A stretch of 6,655 bases of DNA from contig CP070839.1 of the NCBI GenBank assembly GCA_020341875.1, forward strand, positions 2,420,335-2,426,989, in the 5' to 3' direction. The position numbers and the translations under genes were made by a program. Source of the stretch: Candidatus Zixiibacteriota bacterium (GTDB taxonomy: Bacteria > Zixibacteria > MSB-5A5 > SM1-73). Numbering within the stretch: the first letter of the stretch is position 1; each line of letters opens with the position of its first letter. A model generated the notes under the pieces. The model was not told the DNA's origin, ran no database searches, and saw only the letters and a list, made by a program, of their open reading frames with translations. Of the stretch, positions 1 through 5,193 are shown one piece after another.

Positions 1-1301
1 GTGGGATCGTCGTCCCTGTACACAGCGTCGTCCATGAAATGATCCCGCGAATTCTTCCAACCCCAATGGTAGAAAGTGTCTTCCAAAACCGCGGAGATGT
101 TCAGCCAGTAGATGGAATCCTGATACTGAAAGAACGGAGCCGGTATGTTCACGTAATCGTACCGCCAGTAGGGGACATGGTCGTTGTAGAAAGTCCGGCC
201 GGTGTTCGGATCATACCAGCCTTCCAGCGTGGGCGGGTCGATGGGTGTGATGGCGGTTGAATCTATCCTCTCCCACAGCAGCTCGCCCGGCCTGCTCCAG
301 GGAGTATCAGAATCGGCAGGGATATTCGCATGGATGCTGAAGATGAAGTAGAGGATATGGCCGGCATCGTCGGTCCAGGGATCGCCATCGGTGTCCTTCC
401 AGGAGCCCCAGAAGTGGATGTCCGTAACCGGGCCGGTCTGGGAACACTGCCAGTCGTCGGCTAAGATTTTGGGATAGGTGGCATTCACGTCCCAGCCGAT
501 TTCATCGGGCAGCTGCGGAAAATGCATCTTGTGGTTGGGCCATTCCCCTCCGTCAGGTAGACCAGTTAAGTAAAAGGCCATGTCGACCCCATCCGGAGGA
601 TAAGGGTCAGTCCAGAAGGGCGTGCCCAGTAACGGGAAACCTTGCATAGCCTGATGAAGCTGAACCGCACTGTGGTACGTCCAACCCCACTGCGGCGGGT
701 AGGCGAAATCGGCCTGGATGGCTATCCAGTACTTCACTCCTGCAGTAGCAGAGAAGGGAGGGCTAAGATCCACGTCGTATTCGTAAAAACCGTTAGGATC
801 CAGGGGATACCCGGTCAGTGCCGGAAAGTAATAACTCGCCAATGCAGTGGGAGCAGGATCAGCCATCCCGGCGCCGGTCGGCATCATGCCGGTTCCATCG
901 TCCGCATAGATGTAAACATAAAAGGGGCAGGGATCCACTTCATCCGGAGGACCGTTCCAGAAGCCACCCCACCAGTGAACGTCGGTCACCAGCATGTCCG
1001 TCGGAAACATGAAATCATCCGCCACCTGGGAGACGAACGGGTAAACCGCGTCGTTCTGTGACGAAAGCAGAGATCCACCGGGAGTGGTACCTCCGTTGTC
1101 CCATATGATGGGGTCTGTGGACTTAGTGCTTGGGGTAGCCGGCTTACTCGCCGGGACCAGGTCCGTTTTGAAGCTGGTGGTGAGTCTTGGTTTCTCTTCA
1201 TCCGCTGTATACGCCATTATGGCCACAGAAGATATGATCAGTACCGCTGCTGCGGCGAATATCACCAGCCTTGCGAAATACCTTTCTTTTCTCTCTTTCA
1301 T
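1..1301 (-). CDS. Secreted two-module beta-rich protein, DUF7901-like (3' end outside window)
   Basis: An open frame without a stop runs from ATG at 1301 to the left edge, giving 433 residues. I chose this start because AGGAGG precedes it at good spacing and a typical export signal follows: basic residues 1-11 (MKERKERYFAR), then a hydrophobic segment at about 12-31. A Pro/Thr/Ser/Lys-rich linker covers about 38-64. Two related modules follow. Module 1 (about 66-247) has VADDF at 93-97 followed by TDVHWWG at 106-112; module 2 (about 253-433) has LADDW at 280-284 followed by TDIHFWG at 293-299. Each also carries a later YWI/YWL strand and an aromatic WGW stretch. Module 2 resembles, from memory, the family annotated DUF7901 (the GWDVNATYPKILADDW stretch), found in large secreted proteins of Planctomycetota and candidate phyla. 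Function unknown; a surface or extracellular structural or adhesive role is inference. A C-terminal sorting or dockerin domain may lie beyond the edge. The gene is sure; the family name is moderate. Confidence 0.85.
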   Translation of the reverse strand, partial: MKERKERYFARLVIFAAAAVLIISSVAIMAYTADEEKPRLTTSFKTDLVPASKPATPSTKSTDPIIWDNGGTTPGGSLLSSQNDAVYPFVSQVADDFMFPTDMLVTDVHWWGGFWNGPPDEVDPCPFYVYIYADDGTGMMPTGAGMADPAPTALASYYFPALTGYPLDPNGFYEYDVDLSPPFSATAGVKYWIAIQADFAYPPQWGWTYHSAVQLHQAMQGFPLLGTPFWTDPYPPDGVDMAFYLTGLPDGGEWPNHKMHFPQLPDEIGWDVNATYPKILADDWQCSQTGPVTDIHFWGSWKDTDGDPWTDDAGHILYFIFSIHANIPADSDTPWSRPGELLWERIDSTAITPIDPPTLEGWYDPNTGRTFYNDHVPYWRYDYVNIPAPFFQYQDSIYWLNISAVLEDTFYHWGWKNSRDHFMDDAVYRDDDP

Positions 1302-1487
1302 TCCTTCCTCCTCATAGTCATAGTGAAAAACAAGTCAATTAGGGAACCTCACAAGCCCCTCAGGTGTTAAACGACAATCTGCACGCTGAGGTCCTTCTGC
1401 TTCAGCCACAGAATCTCACATGGACCCTCCTTTCGGAGAAAAGGCTAATCCCTTCCGTTTGATCGTGCGCAGTTAAGAATTCAGGCT

Positions 1488-1518
1488 AACCTCTGAGCCC
1501 CCCTTTTGGCCCGAGGTT
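1488..1518 (-). promoter_or_regulatory. Stem-loop in the secreted-protein leader
   Basis: AACCTC (1488-1493) pairs with GAGGTT (1513-1518), and GAGCC (1495-1499) pairs with GGCCC (1508-1512) using one G-U pair. A single bulged base at 1494 separates the two helices and the loop has 8 bases. The 11-bp stem has no T-run after it on either strand, so it does not look like a simple intrinsic terminator. Its place in a long leader suggests an RNA-level control or stability element, which is inference. Confidence 0.45.
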
Positions 1519-1641
1519 GTGTCCCTGCAAACCCGAATCCACATGAGCTAACTCCTTCTTCCGTTCAACACGCCGAAGAGGCAGCAAGGTTTCGGTGCGT
1601 GATGTCAGGACTCGATGCATGTACTTCCCACCTTTGTATTT

Positions 1642-1669
1642 AAGTTACAGCATAAGCGAATTACGTCAA
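1642..1669 (-). promoter_or_regulatory. Candidate sigma-70 promoter of the secreted-protein gene
   Basis: Read on the minus strand, TTGACG (1664-1669) is followed after 16 bases by TAACTT (1642-1647). The -35 box differs from TTGACA by one base. The -10 box is poor, and alternatives a few bases further on (TTAAAT) would need 19-20 bases of spacing. The promoter would give a very long leader before the ATG at 1301. Confidence 0.35.
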
Positions 1670-1734
1670 CAGGAGAAAACCGGGTACTAATTAGGTAGCT
1701 GGAATAGTCGATTCTGTTAAGGGGGTCTTTTCTG

Positions 1735-1764
1735 TTGCTTTGGGGCAGACATTGTATATATTAT
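1735..1764 (+). promoter_or_regulatory. Candidate promoter of the PAS-GAF-LuxR regulator
   Basis: TTGCTT (1735-1740) is followed by an AT-rich block containing TATATT (1757-1762, spacer 16) and TATTAT (1759-1764, spacer 18). Transcription would start near 1770, leaving a leader of about 50 nt before the ATG at 1819. The -10 block sits in a short inverted repeat, GTATA-TAT-TATAC (1754-1766), which could also be a protein-binding site. Confidence 0.45.
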
Positions 1765-1818
1765 ACCTAGACTATGCCAAGTTGCTGTCAAGCCCACTTC
1801 TGAAAGGAGGCGCTGAGG

Positions 1819-3273
1819 ATGTCATCCCCGAGAAAAAGATCCGGACAGAAAGAATCGATGGAAAAAGGCCCGGGTAGGGCGTCGGGCGGAAGAACGCGCG
1901 CCAAGGAGCCGATGCGTTCTCTCGACACGGAGCGGGATTTGAGAAGCGTGACGCAAGAGATGTATCGCCTGCTGGTGGAGAATGCAAACCAGGGAATCGT
2001 TGTTATACAGGATGGGATGATCAAGTATCTCAATCCCAAGGCAGCGGAAGTCACCGGATGGCCGAGACAGGAACTGATATCCAAACCCTTCGCTGATATA
2101 GTCCACCCGGATGACAGGAGCACGGTGGCAGAGAATCACCAGAGGAGGATGGGAGGTGAAGGGAAACTGCAAGCATACGCCTTTCGGATCGTGGATAAGC
2201 AAGGCAGAGTCAAGTGGCTGGAAGACCATGGCGTGGACATTGAATGGGAGGGCAAGCCAGCTGGCTTGGATTCTCTTACAGACATCACCAAAAGAAAGAT
2301 GGCGGAAACGCAGATCCAGCGTGCTCATCATATCCAGTCAGTTCTGAACAGGTTACTGCAGCTATCATTGGAGGCTCTTTCGCTGGAAGAGATGCTCAGA
2401 CGGATCATCGACCGCATCGTCTCCATCCCTTGGCTTGCAGTCGAATCCAAGGGGGGTATCTTCTTGGTCGAGGAAGAGTCTGAGGTGCTGGTGCTCAAGG
2501 CTCAGCGAGGGTTACCCCAATCGCTGCAGGGCATATGCGCCCGGGTGCCTTTTGGCAGATGCCTTTGCGGTCGAGCCGCCCAATCCGGGGAGATCGAGTT
2601 TGCCGATCACATTGATGAGCGTCACCAGAACCAGTATGAAGGCATTTCTGCACACGGTCACTATTGTGTCCCCATCGTCGCCTCCGACAAAAGGGTGCTC
2701 GGGGTGATTAATCTTTACCTAAAGGAGGGACATCGACGCGACGAACGAGAAACGCAGTTCCTCTGCGCGGTGGCCAATGTGCTGGTGGGAATCATCGAGC
2801 GCCAGCGCGCCGAGGAGATGCTGAGAGAGACGACCAGACAGCTGGAAATCGAGCAGGAGGCGCTGGAAAGAAAGAACGTCGCGTTGGGCGAAATCCTCAG
2901 TCGGATTGACGGTGAGAAGAATACCTTGAAACAGCAGATCCTCGCCAACGTGGAACAGGCGATAATTCCGACCATACTCAGGCTGAAAAAATCGTCCCGA
3001 CCCTTTCAGCATCGGATCTTCGACATGTTGGAGAAGGACCTCAGGGAAATCGTCTCCCCCTTTCTGGGTACTCTCGAGACCAATTACACCAAACTCTCCC
3101 CAAGAGAACTGGAGGTCTGTCGCCTGATAAAGAATGGGATGACATCCAAGGAGATAGCCGGGGCGCTGAATCTGTCGCTCTGGACGGTTTACAAACACCG
3201 TGACCAGATAAGGAGGAAGCTGGGACTAATAGACGGAGGCGATAATCTACAGACTTTCTTGCGATCCCTCTGA
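1819..3273 (+). CDS. PAS-GAF-LuxR one-component transcriptional regulator
   Basis: Soluble 484-residue sensor-regulator that should bind DNA as a dimer in response to a small-molecule, redox or gas signal. The start has a perfect Shine-Dalgarno, AAAGGAGG at 1803-1810, 8 bases before ATG. Residues 1-40 are charged and probably disordered. A PAS domain spans about 48-160, with the usual HPDD at 96-99 and the DITKRKMAE exit helix at 155-163. A GAF domain spans about 185-325; it carries C248-x-C250, D266-x-x-H269 and H279-G-H281-Y-C283, which could be a metal or cofactor site. A coiled coil covers about 325-375, followed by a helical linker. The LuxR/GerE-type HTH is at 425-471 (LSPRELEVCRLIKNG ... 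KEIAGALNLSLWTV ... HRDQIRRKLGL), with the short tail NLQTFLRSL at the end. There is no receiver domain, kinase domain or membrane segment. The stop codon lies inside a repeat shared with 5008-5077. The target is unknown; the cytochrome genes next door are a guess from position. Confidence 0.93.
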   Translation: MSSPRKRSGQKESMEKGPGRASGGRTRAKEPMRSLDTERDLRSVTQEMYRLLVENANQGIVVIQDGMIKYLNPKAAEVTGWPRQELISKPFADIVHPDDRSTVAENHQRRMGGEGKLQAYAFRIVDKQGRVKWLEDHGVDIEWEGKPAGLDSLTDITKRKMAETQIQRAHHIQSVLNRLLQLSLEALSLEEMLRRIIDRIVSIPWLAVESKGGIFLVEEESEVLVLKAQRGLPQSLQGICARVPFGRCLCGRAAQSGEIEFADHIDERHQNQYEGISAHGHYCVPIVASDKRVLGVINLYLKEGHRRDERETQFLCAVANVLVGIIERQRAEEMLRETTRQLEIEQEALERKNVALGEILSRIDGEKNTLKQQILANVEQAIIPTILRLKKSSRPFQHRIFDMLEKDLREIVSPFLGTLETNYTKLSPRELEVCRLIKNGMTSKEIAGALNLSLWTVYKHRDQIRRKLGLIDGGDNLQTFLRSL

Positions 3274-3417
3274 TTTCCAACCGGGAGAGTCCAGCCAATT
3301 CACACTGTAGTCACTTTGTCTCATCCAGATGGAGAAGGCCCCAGCTCATTCGCACAAAGGAACAGGAATCGACGGCCGCCCCAAGCCCGGGGTTTTGTGA
3401 ATCTGCAGACTAAGAAT
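3265..3417 (+). repeat. Repeat copy 1: downstream flank of the regulator gene
   Basis: This segment begins nine bases before the end of the regulator gene and runs about 144 bases past its stop. It matches 5008-5160 at a constant offset of 1743 bases with no gaps up to about 3401. By my count the core 3265-3334 matches 5008-5077 at 64 of 70 positions. The next 67 bases match at 43 of 67, and similarity fades by about 3417. No internal ORF or strong hairpin explains the core. Confidence 0.9.
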
Positions 3418-3519
3418 GCGAACTAAGCCGAAAGGCTGAGGAAGCCCTGCTGGTCCTCTGAGGAGTCATAGGCTGCCCCTCTGTCCGTATGAGTAGATCG
3501 GGCAAATGAGCTGTCAGCC
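3274..3519. other. Convergent intergenic region between regulator and cytochrome
   Basis: The first 144 bases are the repeat described separately. The remainder (about 3418-3519) lies downstream of both flanking genes. It contains a small hairpin with a GAAA loop (AGCC-GAAA-GGCT, about 3426-3437) and the inverted repeat TCCTC-T-GAGGA, but neither is followed by a T-run. I see no gene and no convincing terminator here. Confidence 0.5.
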
Positions 3520-4560
3520 CTACCCTTGGACGTGGCACTGTTTGCACAAATCCCTTACCTCGGTCCCGTCGTCACCCTCCTCATCCACGGTTCCCGTCCC
3601 TTTTATGAATATCAAGCCGAAGGAATTCTGGTTGCCGTGAGCCTTGTGGCAGGAGAAACAGGAGGGCGTATGGTCGGTGACCGCGGCGGTGGAATCCGGG
3701 TCCCAGTCCTCGGTGGCAGTCATCACCTTGACCTTGTTGGTGTGGCCGGCAAAAACGCTGGCGCTGGAATGAATGCCTCCGACAGCACCGATATCGGCAT
3801 CGGCAACGGGGTGGCGCAGCCAAGCGGTGCCTCCCGAGCCGCCCATGTTGGCGGAACCCGAGCTACCGTGAAAGTCAGTGTGGCATCCCTGACACCAGGC
3901 GCCATAGTAGGAACCGTCCGTCAGGGGCTCGTTGAAGTCGACGTTGGTGTACCGGTAATGACTCCCGCCGGTTGCGGACCGTTCGAAGACCGGCACGTTA
4001 AGGTCATTGGTCCCGACCGCATAGAGAATCCATTTACCGGAGGTTCCGCCCGGATCAGCTCGCAGGTTTCGATACTGACCCAGACCGGTGGTATCCGGAT
4101 TTCCGGGTCCCGGGTCTCCGTGCGGATCATGACAGTATCCGCAGTGCAGCCCGCTGGCCGAATCTGCCTGCCAGGTGCCCCCCGGAGCCACATCCGTGGC
4201 ATCCAGGGTATGACCATCAGCATGATAATAGGGAGAAGCGCCATCCCGGTTCAAAGCTCCGGCTTGCCGAACGCCCGCCCCGGTTTTTGCCTCCAGAACG
4301 TCTGGTGCAGTGCTCTGACCATCGTGGCAGCTCAGGCATAGATCATTAACCTCGTTGCGCAATAGGTATTGGTAAGGAGCGCTCGCACCGATAGAAGTGA
4401 AGGCCCCTGCGCCATTGGCGAGGTACCCGTGCGTCTGCGAACCATGCATGACGTGACAGTCGGAACACTCCAAAGTCGTGCCGATGTGATAGTCACCCGC
4501 TATGATGGCAGGAACCGCCAGGAGCAGGGTGGCAATAACCGCAAAAAGTAATCTCTTCAG
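3520..4560 (-). CDS. OmcS-like hexahaem extracellular c-type cytochrome
   Basis: A 346-residue secreted c-type cytochrome. Residues 1-21 form a classic signal peptide (MKRLLFAVIATLL, ending AIIA before G22). Six CXXCH haem sites are visible: C32-H36, C75-H79, C140-H144, C223-H227, C301-H305 and C339-H343, the last one three residues from the C-terminus. The surroundings match, site by site as I remember it, Geobacter OmcS: CSDCHVMHGS (OmcS CEGCHTMHNS), LCLSCH, LHCGYCHDPHG (LHCSSCHDPHG), WCQGCHTDFH (WCANCHTDIH), LRHP, AGH, CFSCHKAH (CLSCHRAH) and LCKQCH. H39 sits where OmcS has His16, which ligates a haem of the neighbouring subunit in the filament. OmcS is about 430 residues, so this version is compact. 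Filament formation is inference. No ATG, GTG or TTG lies between an in-frame TAG (4600-4602) and the signal peptide. I start at CTG 4560, which has AAAGGA 7 bases upstream; a TTG at 4473 would delete the signal peptide. The gene lies 3' of the NHL and CcmF genes on the same strand. Confidence 0.92.
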   Translation of the reverse strand: MKRLLFAVIATLLLAVPAIIAGDYHIGTTLECSDCHVMHGSQTHGYLANGAGAFTSIGASAPYQYLLRNEVNDLCLSCHDGQSTAPDVLEAKTGAGVRQAGALNRDGASPYYHADGHTLDATDVAPGGTWQADSASGLHCGYCHDPHGDPGPGNPDTTGLGQYRNLRADPGGTSGKWILYAVGTNDLNVPVFERSATGGSHYRYTNVDFNEPLTDGSYYGAWCQGCHTDFHGSSGSANMGGSGGTAWLRHPVADADIGAVGGIHSSASVFAGHTNKVKVMTATEDWDPDSTAAVTDHTPSCFSCHKAHGNQNSFGLIFIKGTGTVDEEGDDGTEVRDLCKQCHVQG

Positions 4561-4728
4561 CGTCTTTTCCTTTTGTTGAAAAACCAGCAGGCTAACCGTC
4601 TAATCAAAGCCCCCGCCAAGTTTTGCTCGGACCTGCTTGCGACACAATCTCACCAGTAGCATAAGCAGCCGCGTTATCTCATTAGTCCTTCCTGATCGGG
4701 TGCGAACGCATTTAAATCGTCATCCCGT
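4561..4728 (-). promoter_or_regulatory. Cytochrome mRNA leader with stem-loop
   Basis: The predicted start site near 4728 gives a leader of about 168 nt. It contains a 6-bp stem, CTGCTT (4633-4638) with AAGCAG (4663-4668), closing a 24-base loop, and an inverted repeat TGCG/CGCA near 4701-4710. The Shine-Dalgarno AAAGGA (about 4568-4573) is at its 3' end. Related Geobacter genes are known, from memory, to carry GEMM riboswitches that sense cyclic dinucleotides. I do not see that consensus here, so any RNA-level control is speculative. Confidence 0.4.
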
Positions 4729-4734
4729 ATTGGA

Positions 4735-4763
4735 ATAATACACTGCATCGACCATTTTGTCAA
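4735..4763 (-). promoter_or_regulatory. Near-consensus sigma-70 promoter of the cytochrome gene
   Basis: Read on the minus strand, a perfect TTGACA (4758-4763) is followed by exactly 17 bases and then TATTAT (4735-4740), five of six bases of consensus. This is the best promoter in the window and shows that the cytochrome is transcribed on its own rather than only by read-through from the NHL gene. Start of transcription is expected near 4728. Confidence 0.75.
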
Positions 4764-4968
4764 TACTAAAAAATCTTATGGAGACTCTGACTATGACTTC
4801 CCTGGTCGAGACGTAACCAGGCCACATTGGCTCTCCTTGCTAACTGTCCATGAGACATGGCCTTACGGGGACTAAGCGCTGCCCTCCATGCCTCAGCCGC
4901 AATCCACGACGACTCGCTTTTTTGGGCTAAGATAAAACGGAATAGACTTAACCAGAGGCAAATCACGT

Positions 4969-5016
4969 CTGGTAGACAACGGAGCTAATCTCTGGACCAA
5001 TCTCTGCTCCCTCTGA
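4969..5016 (+). pseudogene. Relic 3' end of a paralogue of the PAS-GAF-LuxR regulator
   Basis: Read in frame, these 16 codons give LVDNGANLWTNLCSL and a stop, against LIDGGDNLQTFLRSL and a stop at the end of the intact regulator (3226-3273). That is 10 of 15 residues plus the stop, at the same 1743-base offset as the downstream repeat and without gaps. Nucleotide identity is 30 of 48 by my count. Upstream, the frame does not continue as a recognisable HTH: a stretch near 4893-4960 (SAAIHDDSLF and KRNRLNQRQ in one frame) faintly recalls the helix region but would need frameshifts. It is best read as the tail of a duplicated regulator gene whose body has been lost or eroded. Confidence 0.7.
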
Positions 5017-5160
5017 TTTCCAACCGAGAGAGTCCAGCCAATTCAGATTGTGGTCACGTTGTCTCAGCCAGATGGAGCAGCTCGGAACTCATTCCCACAT
5101 TAGAGCGGGAACCGATGGGCGCCCCGAACTTAATATTCTGTGAAGCAGTAGATTGAGATG
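5008..5160 (+). repeat. Repeat copy 2: flank of the relic regulator gene
   Basis: This is the partner of 3265-3417. The core 5008-5077 differs from copy 1 at six positions, all substitutions; the following 67 bases are 64% identical. Like copy 1, it starts in the last codons of the (relic) regulator and lies just downstream of a minus-strand secreted-protein gene, here the NHL propeller. Confidence 0.9.
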
Positions 5161-5193
5161 CAGGTCAGAGTGAGAAGGACACAAGCAAGCCGG

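Larger units (their letters stand above)
1302..1818. other. Divergent intergenic region with a long structured leader
   Basis: This 517-base region separates the minus-strand secreted-protein gene from the plus-strand regulator. I see no convincing gene in it. It holds a promoter candidate for each side and, in the leader of the minus-strand gene, three stem-loops (about 1388-1424, 1426-1438 and 1488-1518). If transcription starts near 1635, that leader is about 335 nt. I looked for the conserved cores of the cyclic-di-GMP/cGAMP (GEMM) and cobalamin riboswitches and did not find them. Confidence 0.6.
4764..5193. other. Intergenic region between NHL gene and cytochrome promoter
   Basis: This 430-base stretch has no intact gene. 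From 4969 it holds the decayed plus-strand tail of a regulator paralogue, then the second repeat copy to about 5160. The part from 4764 to 4968 is about where the HTH-coding part of the lost paralogue should be. It has scattered resemblance in shifting frames that I cannot align with confidence. No terminator is evident after the NHL gene. Confidence 0.55.

Noticed and set aside
642..1061. Plus-strand frame of 139 codons opposite the secreted-protein gene
   Set aside because: Antisense to a continuous 433-codon frame with strong SD and signal peptide; its composition is typical of a shadow frame.
3379..3396. CCCC/GGGG stem followed by TTTT after the regulator stop
   Set aside because: A 4-bp stem and four T are too weak for a reliable intrinsic terminator, and the equivalent positions in repeat copy 2 do not keep the stem.
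3526..4341. Long plus-strand frame of 271 codons opposite the cytochrome
   Set aside because: It is the complement of a gene with six CXXCH sites and a signal peptide; it has no family resemblance and no ribosome-binding site. It is a shadow of the cytochrome.
4587..4596. Ten-base string CAGGCTAACC shared with 1482-1491 in the other minus-strand leader
   Set aside because: In a window of this size about twenty shared 10-mers are expected by chance; the flanks do not match and no extended motif appears.
4561..4728. GEMM (c-di-GMP/cGAMP) riboswitch expected before OmcS-type genes
   Set aside because: A TCGCAAGC string recalls part of the consensus, but the paired P2/P3 framework and tetraloop/receptor elements are not visible. 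A covariance search would be needed to revisit this.
4766..4966. Minus-strand 66-codon frame upstream of the cytochrome promoter
   Set aside because: GTG start without a Shine-Dalgarno, no recognisable motif, and it overlaps the region expected for the decayed regulator on the other strand.
4798..4968. Extension of the regulator relic into the HTH-coding region
   Set aside because: Scattered matches in several frames (for example KRNRLNQRQ against KHRDQIRRK) are near chance at the DNA level and need several indels; only 4969-5016 is convincing by eye.
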